Both the position numbers and the translations under genes were made by a program. The notes beneath the pieces were generated by a model, which saw only the letters and a list, made by a program, of their open reading frames with translations, did not search any database and was not told the origin of the DNA. Shown piece after piece: positions 18,273 to 27,379 of a stretch of DNA of 64,000 nucleotides. The stretch is from contig JBGFRR010000164.1 in assembly GCA_041695045.1 (NCBI GenBank), positions 7,482 to 71,481 on the forward strand, in the 5' to 3' direction. This DNA comes from JBGFRR01 sp041695045 (lineage in GTDB: Bacteria; Bacteroidota; Ignavibacteria; UBA10030). Within the stretch, counting starts at the first letter, position 1. Each line of letters begins with the position of its first letter.

Positions 18273-20429
18273 ATGAAACACATCAATCTCCTTCTTGGCA
18301 TTCATAATCATCAACCGATCGGGAACTTCGATTCCGTTTTCCAGCATGCATTCGAGCGAGCGTACCAACCATTCGTCGATCTCCTGGAACGCTACCCGCG
18401 CGTGAAGCTTGCATTGCATTATTCGGGAATTCTTCTGGAGTGGCTCGTGCGGCATCAACCCCAGTTTCTCCGTCGGCTCCAGCGGCTTGTGAAGTCCGGG
18501 CAGGTAGAAATCATGGGAGGTTCATACTACGAAGCGATCCTCTCCATTATTCCCGACGAGGACAAGCGCGGCCAGCTGCGGATGCTTTCGAAGGCCATCC
18601 GGAAACACTTCGGTCGCAGGCCTTCCGGTATGTGGCTTGCTGAACGCGTATGGGAGCAGCATCTGGTCAAGTTTATCGCTGACGCAGGACTCCGGTACAC
18701 CGTCGTGGATGACACGCACTTCAAATACGCAGGGTTTTCCGAAGAAGAGCTTCTGGGGTACTATGTTACGGAAGAGGAACAGAAAACCATCGCCATTTTT
18801 CCCATCAGTAAGCGATTACGCTATACCATTCCCTTCCAACCCGTCTCGAATACGATTGACTATTTGCGCGAGGTTGCATCCGAGGATGGCGAGCTCATCG
18901 CCGTCTATGCGGACGACGGGGAGAAGTTTGGCGTGTGGCCGAACACGTACGATCACGTGTACACCCACGGCTGGCTCGAGGAATTCTTTCGAGCGCTGAG
19001 CGAGAACGCGGACTGGATACGCGTGATCCACTTCAGCGAGGCTCTCAGCACCATAGCTCCGCTCGGTCGAACGTATCTTCCCAACGCGTCGTACGCCGAG
19101 ATGCTTCACTGGGCACTGCCGGCGCATCATTTTCCATTGTATGAGGAATTTGAACAGTTACTTCAGCAGCAAGGCATTCGGGATAAATATGAATCGTTCT
19201 TCAAAGGTGGGTTCTGGAGAAACTTTCTGGCGAAGTATCCGGAATCCAACCTTATGCACAAGAAGATGCTTCACGTTTCCGAACGCGCTCAGACTCTCGC
19301 CGAAAAGAAAAACGGTCTCGCTCGCTCCTCAGCGTTTGCACGAGTTCGATCTCACCTCTACGCAGCTCAATGTAACGACCCCTATTGGCATGGGATTTTC
19401 GGCGGTTTGTATCTCCCCGTGTTGCGGTACCCCATCTATCATAACCTTGTGACGGCCGAGCGAGAGTTGGATCGCATCGAGGAACGACGAGGTATGTGGG
19501 CGCGCATCTACGATCTGGACTGCGACGGGAACGATGAAGTCGTGATCGAATCGCCAACGTTCAATTACTACGTGAAGCCCTCCATGGGCGGCGCTCTGAT
19601 TGAGTTGGACCACAAGGCCATCGGCCTGAACATTTTGGATATTGTATCCCGTCGACAGGAGGGATATCACCCGAAACTGAGGCGTGCGGTGGTTTCGCAG
19701 TCAACGCAGGGCGGCGTAGCGAGCATCCACGACGTCGTGAAGACGAAAGAACCGGGGCTTGAGCGCTTTCTGGACTATGATTGGTATCAACGCGCCTCCC
19801 TTCTGGACCACTTTTTCGGTCCCGGCACAACGCTGGAACAGGTGTGGCGATGTGCCTATGAGGAGGTAGGCGATTTTATTCAGCAGCCGTACAGGGCGAA
19901 GCTTACGAAGAACGGACGAAAACCCCGTCTTGAGTTGACGAGGCATGGATCTGTCCGTCAAGGAGACCGGCGTCATCCCATCGTCGTACGAAAAACCGTT
20001 ACGGTGGATGATCGCAACGAACGCTTGCTTATCGACTATTCACTTCGTAATAATGAGGCGCAACCGGTGCCCGTGTGGTTCGGCGTGGAGTTCAATGTTG
20101 GTCTTCAGGCTGGCAACGCTCCCGACCGGTACTATTACTGTGATGACGGTCCGATGGATGACGCACGTCTCCGCAGTATGGGAGAGGTACAGAACGTCTC
20201 GGCGCTTGGACTGCGGGACGAATGGTTGGGCGTTGATGTGCGCATCGAGATTGACCGGCCGACAACAATGTGGCGGTTCCCGATTGAGGTTGTTTCGCTT
20301 TCAGAAGAAGGGTTCGAGCGCATCTTCCAAAGCTCGGTTGTCATTCCTCACTGGCAGTTTGTCCTTGAGAAGGAATGGACGCTCCGGCTCTATCATACCA
20401 TTAAAGCATTACCTCATCATGGGAGATGA
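18273..20429 (+). CDS. GH57 4-alpha-glucanotransferase / alpha-amylase
   Basis: A 718-residue cytoplasmic enzyme (no signal peptide) of glycoside hydrolase family 57, starting with LLLGIHNHQPIGNF, the family hallmark. The nucleophile is E124 (MWLAERVWE) and the acid/base D214 (YADDGEKFG), matching E123 and D214 of the Thermococcus litoralis 4-alpha-glucanotransferase in spacing. The C-terminal third carries the DUF1925/DUF1926 beta-sandwich typical of these transferases. It likely rearranges imported maltodextrins. It starts 42 bases after the lipoprotein GH13 and ends 3 bases before the ATPase gene. Confidence 0.92.
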   Translation: MKHINLLLGIHNHQPIGNFDSVFQHAFERAYQPFVDLLERYPRVKLALHYSGILLEWLVRHQPQFLRRLQRLVKSGQVEIMGGSYYEAILSIIPDEDKRGQLRMLSKAIRKHFGRRPSGMWLAERVWEQHLVKFIADAGLRYTVVDDTHFKYAGFSEEELLGYYVTEEEQKTIAIFPISKRLRYTIPFQPVSNTIDYLREVASEDGELIAVYADDGEKFGVWPNTYDHVYTHGWLEEFFRALSENADWIRVIHFSEALSTIAPLGRTYLPNASYAEMLHWALPAHHFPLYEEFEQLLQQQGIRDKYESFFKGGFWRNFLAKYPESNLMHKKMLHVSERAQTLAEKKNGLARSSAFARVRSHLYAAQCNDPYWHGIFGGLYLPVLRYPIYHNLVTAERELDRIEERRGMWARIYDLDCDGNDEVVIESPTFNYYVKPSMGGALIELDHKAIGLNILDIVSRRQEGYHPKLRRAVVSQSTQGGVASIHDVVKTKEPGLERFLDYDWYQRASLLDHFFGPGTTLEQVWRCAYEEVGDFIQQPYRAKLTKNGRKPRLELTRHGSVRQGDRRHPIVVRKTVTVDDRNERLLIDYSLRNNEAQPVPVWFGVEFNVGLQAGNAPDRYYYCDDGPMDDARLRSMGEVQNVSALGLRDEWLGVDVRIEIDRPTTMWRFPIEVVSLSEEGFERIFQSSVVIPHWQFVLEKEWTLRLYHTIKALPHHGR

Positions 20430-20432
20430 TGG

Positions 20433-21566
20433 ATGGCAAGCGTACGCTTAGAACGGGTCAAGAAGATTTTTGAGAACGGCCATGTAGCGGTGCATGGACT
20501 CGATCTGGAGATCCACGACAAGGAGTTGGTGGTGCTGGTGGGACCCTCCGGATGCGGGAAGTCAACGACGCTGAGAATGATTGCTGGCCTCGAAGATGCG
20601 ACCGAAGGAAAAGTTTTTATCGATGGACAGGTGGTTAACGATGTTCCACCGAAGGACCGTGATATTGCCATGGTGTTCCAGAATTATGCGCTCTATCCGC
20701 ACATGACCGTGTATGAGAACATGGCATTCGGTTTGCGGCTCAGGCGATTTTTGAGCAAGGAGATCGACGAACGAGTCCGCGAGGCAGCGACCCTTCTGGA
20801 AATTGAGATGCTGCTCGACCGGAAACCCAAAGCGCTCTCCGGCGGTCAGCGTCAGCGTGTGGCATTGGGGCGCGCGATCGTTCGAAAGCCGAAAGTGTTT
20901 CTCTTCGACGAACCGTTGAGCAATCTGGACGCGAAACTCCGCGTGCAGACCCGAACGGAAATCTCCAAGCTTCATCGCCGTCTCGAGGCCACCATGATCT
21001 ACGTAACACATGACCAGATGGAAGCGATGACGTTAGGAAACCGGATCGTCGTGCTGAAGGGTGGGTACCTTCAGCAAGTCGATACGCCGCTCGGCCTGTA
21101 TCATCATCCCCGGAATGTGTTTGTGGCGGGGTTCATCGGCAGCCCGGCGATGAATTTCTTTGAAGGGACGGTTGAAAAGCAGCGTGGACTTGTGTTTCGA
21201 ACAGAGGGGATGCAATTCCCATTGAAGGCGAGCAGGTTCTCTCATCAGGCCGGTCATCGTCTCATCCTGGGTTTGAGGCCGGAACACATTAGGCCGAAAG
21301 GGTCCAGTCGAGCGTCAGGAGTTACCGTGAGGGTGAACGTAGAGGTTGTGGAGCCGATGGGGAACGAAATCCTTGTGTACTTCACCGTACGCGAAGGCGG
21401 TACTCAGTACGTCGCCAAGCTGCGTGATTCTCTGGTTCCAGAAGCCGGCGGGACGATGGAGCTATCGTTCGACATGGCTCACGCGTATTTCTTCGATAGC
21501 GTAACACAAGAAGCGTTGGAATACTCCTCGAAGGCGATCGCCCAGCGTCCGCCAAAGCAGCAATGA
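20433..21566 (+). CDS. malK: ABC transporter ATPase (MalK/UgpC type)
   Basis: A 377-residue ATPase powering the sugar importer. Walker A GPSGCGKSTT, Q-loop (VFQNYALYPHMTV), signature LSGGQRQRVALGRA, Walker B VFLFDEP, and switch His (VTHDQMEA) are all present. The C-terminal about 140 residues are the TOBE/regulatory domain of the MalK/UgpC group (ILGLRPEHIRP). GGGAGATG precedes ATG 20433. It is the last gene of the + strand glucan operon. MalK-type ATPases often energise several sugar importers, so specificity is set by the binding protein. Confidence 0.92.
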   Translation: MASVRLERVKKIFENGHVAVHGLDLEIHDKELVVLVGPSGCGKSTTLRMIAGLEDATEGKVFIDGQVVNDVPPKDRDIAMVFQNYALYPHMTVYENMAFGLRLRRFLSKEIDERVREAATLLEIEMLLDRKPKALSGGQRQRVALGRAIVRKPKVFLFDEPLSNLDAKLRVQTRTEISKLHRRLEATMIYVTHDQMEAMTLGNRIVVLKGGYLQQVDTPLGLYHHPRNVFVAGFIGSPAMNFFEGTVEKQRGLVFRTEGMQFPLKASRFSHQAGHRLILGLRPEHIRPKGSSRASGVTVRVNVEVVEPMGNEILVYFTVREGGTQYVAKLRDSLVPEAGGTMELSFDMAHAYFFDSVTQEALEYSSKAIAQRPPKQQ

Positions 21567-21710
21567 AGATGATTACCAACCGTAACTGCTGCTCAGCGGG
21601 AAAAAATACTTGAACAAATACCACACCTGCCTGTCCCGCTGTACGTACCTGTCGATATCGTTGTGTCTGTTTGGAGCATGTGCAGTAACCTCCAATGAAA
21701 TTTCTCGTTG

Positions 21711-21946
21711 AAGGGGAGAAGAGAAGATTTCTTTTCAAGATCTAATCTCAAGTTGACCGCTTGTTTGAAGGGGTTAAAACCCTTAAATATATTGGTTGGA
21801 AATTCTATCCACGCCCTAAAGGACGTGGCTATAGCCCCGACCTTCAGGTCGGGGATTACTTCTGCAGCGGTCAACTTGAGATCTAATCTGTGAATCCCTG
21901 CCTGCGGCAGGCAGGTGTGGTTTGACTTTTTCACTGAGGAGTTACC
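21711..21946. repeat. Repeat family R, copy B (interrupted)
   Basis: Second copy of the repeat seen at 15201-15570, in the 375-base gap between convergent ATPase and GH97 genes. The two copies match closely (for example 22 of 23 bases at 21711-21733). This copy lacks the 217-bp insert of copy A but carries the TIR element 21748-21879. Between its CTGCCTGC and GGCAGGCAGG arms there is no spacer. The gap 21567-21710 also holds ACCACACCTGCCTGTCCCGCT, an inverted match to the end of copy A; nothing coding is seen. Confidence 0.7.
21748..21879. mobile_element. MITE-like TIR element, 132-bp copy
   Basis: Ends TCAAGTTGACCGCT and AGCGGTCAACTTGA are perfect inverted repeats. It is flanked by direct repeats GATCTAATC (21739-21747 and 21880-21888), an 8-9 bp target duplication. 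Inside are hairpins CCACG...CGTGG and CCCCGAC-CTTCAG-GTCGGGG. About 130 bases are nearly identical to the copy at 59617-59789, which has an extra hairpin module of about 41 bases. Copy A of repeat R (AATCTAATC at 15454-15462) is the corresponding empty site. Confidence 0.75.
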
Positions 21947-24098
21947 ACCCACCATCGTATTCCTTCCAATGCTTTCTCTCGTTTGCTGTTGCAGGTCTCA
22001 AGGAAATAGCCGTCCCACCGCCGGGGGCTAACCGAAGCCGCAGTCGGGTCTTGTTGTTGACCAACACCTTTTGGATGCTGTACGCCATCGGATTCGTTTC
22101 CCAGTGAGCGTCCGGTGCATCGGCGTAGATGGTTGCAGCGTACCATTGCTGCGGGGGAAGAAAGTCCAGTGTAATGCGGGATGAACGTTTATGTTCGTCG
22201 GTAATGGCTCCAATAAACCATTCATTCTTGCCCTTTGCTTTCCGCGCGATCGTGAGGTAATCTCCCGGTTCTGCCTGAAGGATTTTTGTATCATCCCAAT
22301 CGACCGCGACATCCTTGATGAATTGAAAAGCGTCGAGGAATCGTTCGTAGTTTTCCGGCAGGTCTGCCGCCATTTGAATCGGGCTATACATGGTAACGTA
22401 GAGCGCGAGCTGCTTGGCCAGTGTCGTATGCACACGTGTCTTGCGATTTGGATCGTAGTAGTCTAAGGTGAGCTGAAAGATGCCCGGCGTGTAGTCCATC
22501 GGTCCACCCACCAGGCGGGTGAACGGAAGGATGGTTTCGTGCTCCGGTGGATTGCCGTGACTCCACGCATTGAATTCATTGCCCCGCGCGGCTTCCGACG
22601 CAAGCCAATTGGGGTACGTTCGATGCAACCCCGTCGGTCGGACAGGCTCATGGGCAATGACCATGATCTCGTATCGGGCGGTTCGTTCCGCAACACGGGT
22701 ATAGTGATTCACCATCCACTGTCCGTCGTGATGCTCTCCGCGAGGGATGATCCTGCCAACGTATCCGGTCTTCACAGCATCATAGCCGTGTGCTTTCATG
22801 AAGCGGTATGCCTCATCCATCCGGCGTTCATAATTGGTGACGGAAGCGGAGGTTTCATGATGCATAATCAACTTGACGTTTCTCTGCGCCGCATAGTGCT
22901 GGAGCTCCTGTACATCGAAATCGGGGTAAGGAGTCACAAAATCAAACACCTCTTCCTTCCATTTCCCAAACCAATCTTCCCATCCAATATTCCATCCCTC
23001 AACAAGGACCCCCTCAATGCCGTGGGTTGCAGCAAAGTCGATGTAACGCTTGACCCGCTCGGTGGTGGCACCGTGACGGCTGTTCGGCTTTAAGGCGTCC
23101 CAATCGGTCTCGGTCAGCTTCACATTGTCGACGTCGCTGTAGTTCCATGTCGATTTTCCCACATGAAGCTCCCACCAAACGCCCACATACTTCTGCGGTT
23201 TAATCCAGCTGACGTCATGTAACGCGGTGGGCTCGTTGAGATTGAGGATCAATTTTGAAGCGATGATGTCCGCCGCATTCTCGCTGACGATGATGGTGCG
23301 CCATGGCGTTTTTGCTGGCGTCTGCAAATAGGCTTTATTACCGACAGCATCCGGCACAAGATGAGCCGTGAGCGTGAAGGTCTGCTGGTTCACAATCAAG
23401 TTCATTGCAGGGTAGTCGATGAGCGCTGCTTCGTGGATGTTCAGATAGAGGCCGTCGACAGTTTTCATCAACAGCGGTGTTTGGACTGCGTTGCGATCGA
23501 TCGGGGTCTTCGCAAAAATCTCGTCGGCAGCTCTTCCCGTCGTTGCATCGATGGCACTCAGCGAGGAGGTCGTGTAGATGTACTCATTCGTGTCATAGTC
23601 TCCCGGTATCCAGAATGTTGTGTGGTCGCCCGTCAACGCGAACTCTGTCTGTTCCCCTGTAACGATGAAATAACTTAGCTGCTCCTGCTTCGGAAACTCG
23701 TACCGGAATCCCACGCCGTCGTTATAGACTCGAAAGCGGATAATCAGCTGACGATGTTGAGCTGCGGGTTGCTCGAGTGTCACTGCAAGTTCACGGTAGC
23801 GGTTTCGGATCTCCTTCACTTCTCCCCATACGGGCTGCCACGTTTCGTCGTACGAAAGTGTGTCGGTAGCGACGACGGAAAAACCCTTCTCAAACGAGAA
23901 TTGGTCTCGAAGGGTAATGCCAAGCTTGCTGCGGTGAATCACCGCTTTCTGTCCCAGAAACACTTGATACGTCGGTTCACCATCACCACTGAGGGCAAAT
24001 GTGAGTGCGAGTTTTCCATGAGGCGAGAGGATGGTTTGACCAAACGTGAAACCCGAGCAGAGGAAAAACAGCACGAGTAAAGAGAAAACATGTCTCAT
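21942..24098 (-). CDS. GH97 alpha-glucosidase/alpha-galactosidase (SusB-like)
   Basis: A 718-residue secreted or periplasmic enzyme with signal peptide (VFSLLVLFFLCSGFTFGQ). GH97 landmarks are present in order: NDGVGFRYEFP, WWELHVGKSTWNY, LVEGWNIGWEDW, MHHET, AHEPVRPTG and RGNEFNAW. The glutamates in AHEP and RGNEF match positions used by inverting GH97 enzymes, which favours alpha-glucosidase activity like SusB. It converges on the glucan operon from the opposite strand and is followed upstream by a symporter gene 66 bases away, forming a two-gene unit that could hydrolyse oligosaccharides and import the monosaccharide. Confidence 0.92.
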   Translation of the reverse strand: MRHVFSLLVLFFLCSGFTFGQTILSPHGKLALTFALSGDGEPTYQVFLGQKAVIHRSKLGITLRDQFSFEKGFSVVATDTLSYDETWQPVWGEVKEIRNRYRELAVTLEQPAAQHRQLIIRFRVYNDGVGFRYEFPKQEQLSYFIVTGEQTEFALTGDHTTFWIPGDYDTNEYIYTTSSLSAIDATTGRAADEIFAKTPIDRNAVQTPLLMKTVDGLYLNIHEAALIDYPAMNLIVNQQTFTLTAHLVPDAVGNKAYLQTPAKTPWRTIIVSENAADIIASKLILNLNEPTALHDVSWIKPQKYVGVWWELHVGKSTWNYSDVDNVKLTETDWDALKPNSRHGATTERVKRYIDFAATHGIEGVLVEGWNIGWEDWFGKWKEEVFDFVTPYPDFDVQELQHYAAQRNVKLIMHHETSASVTNYERRMDEAYRFMKAHGYDAVKTGYVGRIIPRGEHHDGQWMVNHYTRVAERTARYEIMVIAHEPVRPTGLHRTYPNWLASEAARGNEFNAWSHGNPPEHETILPFTRLVGGPMDYTPGIFQLTLDYYDPNRKTRVHTTLAKQLALYVTMYSPIQMAADLPENYERFLDAFQFIKDVAVDWDDTKILQAEPGDYLTIARKAKGKNEWFIGAITDEHKRSSRITLDFLPPQQWYAATIYADAPDAHWETNPMAYSIQKVLVNNKTRLRLRLAPGGGTAISLRPATANERKHWKEYDGGW

Positions 24099-24164
24099 TG
24101 GTTTGCTCCTTCAAAAAATATTGGTGCGGTGATGCATCTTCGAACAAACTGGTGTGGTGTTGAG

Positions 24165-25772
24165 CTATGCAAAGACGTACCAGAGTATCCCTATCGTCAA
24201 TGCGAGGAGAAGAGACAACACTATGTTGACTCGATTCCGGCCGTCGTCTTCTTTATGCCTCGTTCCGAAAGTCAGCCCTCTGATCTGTTCCGGCGAGGGT
24301 GCTTTGGTCATGAAACTCACACCGATGAGGATCGTCGTGCAGACGAGGAACAGGAAGACTGCAAAGTGCAGGAAGTTGACCTCGGCGATAAACTCCCACA
24401 TCGTTCCCGCGGGCAGGCCGGTTTTCTCGATGCCATTCATGAGCTCGAGAAACAACCGGAGTGCACCGAGGACGAATCCACTCAGCAACGAGGCCACGGC
24501 GCCTGCACCGTTGAGCCGCGGGATAAAGATTCCGAGAAGAAAACATGCTGCAATGGGTGGGGCGATGTATGCTTGCACACTTTGCAGATAGATGTACAGT
24601 TGCGAGGAGATATACTTCATGAAGGGTATCCATAATAAGCCGAGAACGACGAGAATGCCGGTGGCAACACGCCCCACCAAAACAAGAACGTGCTCGCTGG
24701 CGTCGGGTTTCCACTTTTTGTAGAAGTCCCATGTAATGAGTGTCGAACAGGAATTGAAGGTGGAACTCAGCGAGCTCATCAATGCCGCGAGCAGCGCTGC
24801 GATGACGAGGCCTTTGAGTCCGACAGGCATCAATCGGGCAACGAGCACCGGAAAGGCGCTATCCGATGTAGTGGGGGTGATATCGGCATACAGTGCCGCC
24901 GCGATCATGCCCGGGAGTACGAAGATGAAGACCGGCAGGATTTTCAAAAAGCCGGCGAAAAGAGTTCCCGTGCGTGCTTCGTGGATATTACGAGCCGCCA
25001 ACACGCGTTGCACGATATATTGGTCCGTGCACCAGTACCAGATTCCAAGAATCGGCGCTCCGAACACAATGCCGGTCCATGGAAAGTCTGGGTGATCAAC
25101 CGGTTTCCACATGGAGAAGAAATCCGACGGGAGGTGTGCCTGTAAGCCATCCCATCCACCGATCTCAACGAAGCCGAGAACGAGGATGGTGAATGAGCCG
25201 GCAATCAAGACAAAGGTTTGAATCAGCTCCGTATAGACAACGGCCCTCAAGCCGCCGGCAACTGTGTAGAGTCCGGTAATTAAGACGAGCAGGATTGCGC
25301 TCTCAATCATGTCCCATCCTGTCAATGCTTGAATGACGACGCCGCCGGCAAAAAGCGTAACGCTGATCTTTGTGAGAACGTACCCGACAACGGAAATGGT
25401 CGTGAGATACCAGCGAGCAGCAGGGTTGTACCGCCGCTCGAGGAACTCCGGCATCGTGAAGACGCCGCTTCGAAGGTAGAATGGAACAAACACCCAACCG
25501 AGCAGCAGCAGCACGAAACAGGCAAGCCATTCGAAGTGGCCTACCGCCAATCCGCCTGCAGCGCCTGAGCCTGCGAGTCCGACGAGATGTTCGCTCCCGA
25601 TGTTCGACGCAAACAAACTCGTTCCCACCACAAGCCATCCAACGTCTCGCCCGGCAAGGAAATAATCGGCACTTTCGTTTTTTCGTCTACGGTATGCCCA
25701 ATAGCCAATACCAAGAATGATCAGGAAATACAGAATGACCACGAAGCCATCAGCGAATGTGAATGACGTCAT
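24165..25772 (-). CDS. Sodium/solute symporter (SSS family, SGLT-like)
   Basis: A 535-residue inner-membrane transporter with about 13-14 membrane segments. Family motifs include SADYFLAGRDVGWLVVG, ASNIGSEHLVGLAGSGAA, YTVAGGLRAVVYTELIQ and YWCTDQYIVQRVLAARN, the last typical of the SGLT sugar subgroup. It probably takes up glucose or a related sugar with Na+. It is first in a two-gene minus-strand unit with the GH97 enzyme, which supports a sugar substrate. Its upstream region borders tRNA-Glu. Confidence 0.9.
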   Translation of the reverse strand: MTSFTFADGFVVILYFLIILGIGYWAYRRRKNESADYFLAGRDVGWLVVGTSLFASNIGSEHLVGLAGSGAAGGLAVGHFEWLACFVLLLLGWVFVPFYLRSGVFTMPEFLERRYNPAARWYLTTISVVGYVLTKISVTLFAGGVVIQALTGWDMIESAILLVLITGLYTVAGGLRAVVYTELIQTFVLIAGSFTILVLGFVEIGGWDGLQAHLPSDFFSMWKPVDHPDFPWTGIVFGAPILGIWYWCTDQYIVQRVLAARNIHEARTGTLFAGFLKILPVFIFVLPGMIAAALYADITPTTSDSAFPVLVARLMPVGLKGLVIAALLAALMSSLSSTFNSCSTLITWDFYKKWKPDASEHVLVLVGRVATGILVVLGLLWIPFMKYISSQLYIYLQSVQAYIAPPIAACFLLGIFIPRLNGAGAVASLLSGFVLGALRLFLELMNGIEKTGLPAGTMWEFIAEVNFLHFAVFLFLVCTTILIGVSFMTKAPSPEQIRGLTFGTRHKEDDGRNRVNIVLSLLLALTIGILWYVFA

Positions 25773-25867
25773 TGATCAACCTCAGTTGGTGTGTGGGGGT
25801 GAACGTTGGATGATTGTAGTGGAAGAAGGTACTGAAGAGATGAGTGTGCCGGTAAATGGACTGTCTG

Positions 25868-25940
25868 TGCCCCCAGCGAGATTCGAACTCGCGTACCGAG
25901 CTTGAAAAGCTCGTGTCCTAGGCCTCTAGACGATGGGGGC
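25868..25940 (-). tRNA. tRNA-Glu (TTC)
   Basis: On the minus strand the sequence begins GCCCCCATCGTCTAGAGGCC, typical of bacterial tRNA-Glu. The acceptor stem GCCCCCA/TGGGGGC, anticodon stem CGAGC/GCTCG with loop TTTTCAA (anticodon TTC), and T arm GCGAGTTCGAATCTCGC all fold. CCA is not encoded. Length 73. Confidence 0.95.
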
Positions 25941-25987
25941 GATTGAAATGGGGAAATGTGAAATTGAAGAAATGCGGAATTGAGGAA

Positions 25988-26377
25988 TTACATGCGCCTG
26001 ATTTTATTCCTATTTTTTCGTGCTGTTGTGTATGAAGCTGTGAAGATTGCTGTTAACTCTGAAGACTCCTGAATACATTCCTTAAACACCTCATCCCCAA
26101 TCGAACCGGATTCGTGCAGCAGCTCAAGCCAGTATTGGGTTTCGTCAGCCTCCTCCTGCACATCGTGCATTTTTGAAACGAACTCCGCACGTGTCTGAGC
26201 CCGACAAGCCGCCCGATAATTGGCTCCCACTGATGTAGCAGACCGGATGACCTGCCTTGCAATAATATCAGCAGATCTCTTCCCCGGCAGCGCATCTGCA
26301 AGTGCAATATTCTTTAACGCAAAACCTTTCGTCCGCTCCTTCAGATCACGAATCGCCTTCATTTTCTCCGGCAACAT
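25988..26377 (-). CDS. Four-helix bundle protein (23S rRNA intervening-sequence type)
   Basis: A 129-residue all-helical protein. The sequence (MKAIRDLKERTKGFALK ... ADIIARQVIRSATSVGANY ... EEADETQYWLELLHESG) matches the small four-helix-bundle family first noted in 23S rRNA intervening sequences and common in FCB genomes; its molecular function is not established. ATG 26377 is preferred because AAGGGGG lies 5 bases upstream; ATG 26362 is an alternative. It sits 47 bases from tRNA-Glu on the same strand. Confidence 0.85.
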   Translation of the reverse strand: MLPEKMKAIRDLKERTKGFALKNIALADALPGKRSADIIARQVIRSATSVGANYRAACRAQTRAEFVSKMHDVQEEADETQYWLELLHESGSIGDEVFKECIQESSELTAIFTASYTTARKNRNKIRRM

Positions 26378-26464
26378 GCTTCCCCCTTCTGGTGTTCTAA
26401 CCAACCGAACTATGGCCACCATTGGTAAGCGATGACCTAAAAACCAATCATCGCCGTCAAGACA

Positions 26465-26493
26465 CAAAAAGCCTGTCAGAAAGCTAACAGGCT
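26465..26493 (-). terminator. Terminator-like hairpin on the minus strand
   Basis: Reading leftward, AGCCTGT and ACAGGCT form a 7-bp stem with a 10-base loop, followed by TTTTT. It lies between the four-helix-bundle gene and the MerR-type gene, where no minus-strand gene ends, so it may be an attenuator or a remnant. The 314-base gap 26378-26691 otherwise shows only a CAAGC-TTC-GCTTG hairpin. Confidence 0.5.
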
Positions 26494-26691
26494 GTGCAGC
26501 AGGCGCACCGAAGATACTGCTTCTTCTCCCCAAAGGCAAGCTTCGCTTGTTGGAGGGTGAACACGATGCTAAGACGACCAGAAATTTCCGCGGGTTGATG
26601 AAGCACGATTGCAAGTCACCCCCCTTTTGAGTACCTTCTTGTCATCATTCTTCTTGATTCGAGACAAATCTTCCACCGACGTAGACTCCCC

Positions 26692-27072
26692 ATGAAGCAC
26701 ATCGGCATCAAGAAGCTGTATTATTCCATCAGCGAGGTGAGCAAGATTACCGGATTAGAGCAGTATGTGCTCCGATACTGGGAATCAGAGTTCCCTCAGC
26801 TCAAGCCCGCGAAAAATCGGGCCGGAAACAGAATCTATACAAACAAGGACATCAAGCTCATCAACACCATCAAAGATCTCTTGAGGGACAAGAAGTACAC
26901 CATCGGGGGAGCAAAGAAGGTGTTAGAGGGTTATGCTCCTGATCCGGAAGCGGGAGAACAGCTTTCGTTGCTTGATGCTTCTCCCAAGAAGAAAATTCAG
27001 GACGAAGAAATCCGAGCCGAGATGATGGAGGTGAAGGAATTTCTTGAGGGGATGTTGAGCAGGCTGAGGTAA
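26692..27072 (+). CDS. MerR-family transcriptional regulator
   Basis: A 126-residue DNA-binding protein. Residues 9-75 form a MerR winged helix-turn-helix (YSISEVSKITGLEQYVLRYW ... RIYTNKDIKLINTIKDLL), then a short helical tail (EEIRAEMMEVKEFLEGMLS) likely for dimerisation. There is no cysteine-rich effector domain, so it resembles the short MerR regulators widespread in Bacteroidota and relatives, whose targets are unknown. ATG 26692 lacks an obvious Shine-Dalgarno, as is common in that group. Confidence 0.88.
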   Translation: MKHIGIKKLYYSISEVSKITGLEQYVLRYWESEFPQLKPAKNRAGNRIYTNKDIKLINTIKDLLRDKKYTIGGAKKVLEGYAPDPEAGEQLSLLDASPKKKIQDEEIRAEMMEVKEFLEGMLSRLR

Positions 27073-27091
27073 GCGTAATTTTGGGACGGGA

Positions 27092-27104
27092 CCCGGTAGC
27101 GCAC
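27092..27104. repeat. tRNA-Pro D-arm fragment (direct repeat)
   Basis: CCCGGTAGCGCAC is identical to 27372-27384 inside tRNA-Pro. The preceding CGGGA at 27087-27091 also matches the tRNA 5' end. The two copies flank the GIY-YIG gene, 280 bases apart. Confidence 0.6.
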
Positions 27105-27108
27105 CGCG

Positions 27109-27379
27109 ATGTTTTACGGGTATATACTTCACAGCGAGAAGACAGGAGAGTATTACACAGGTCAAACGAACGACCGTGAAGAGCGCGTGAAGATACACAA
27201 TCGTGGAGAGGAGCGGGCGACGAGGGGGTGGCCGACCGTGGAAGCTCGTTTACCGGAAGGAGTTTGTAACCCGCAGTGAAGCAGTGTTGTGGGAACGTTC
27301 AGTGAAGGCGCGTAAGAAGCGGTCGTACATTGAGAAATTGATTCAAGAGTATTCTTCGGGACGTGGCGCAGCCCGGTAG
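27109..27379 (+). pseudogene. GIY-YIG endonuclease-domain protein, frameshifted
   Basis: Begins at ATG 27109 with FYGYILHSEKTGEYYTGQTN, the GIY-YIG motif of small single-domain nucleases. Near 27224-27232 an extra base in a run of five G breaks the frame; in the next frame the family sequence resumes as RPWKLVYRKEFVTRSEAVL and WERSVKARKKRSYIEKLI. The resumed frame stops at TAG 27377-27379, inside tRNA-Pro, so gene and tRNA overlap by 23 bases. Either a decayed gene or a homopolymer sequencing error. Single-domain GIY-YIG proteins often lie next to tRNA genes. Confidence 0.75.

Noticed and set aside
22539..23093. 184-codon plus-strand open frame inside the GH97 gene
   Set aside because: Antisense shadow of a clearly coding minus-strand gene; no family-like sequence. 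Many similar antisense frames across the window were dropped for the same reason.
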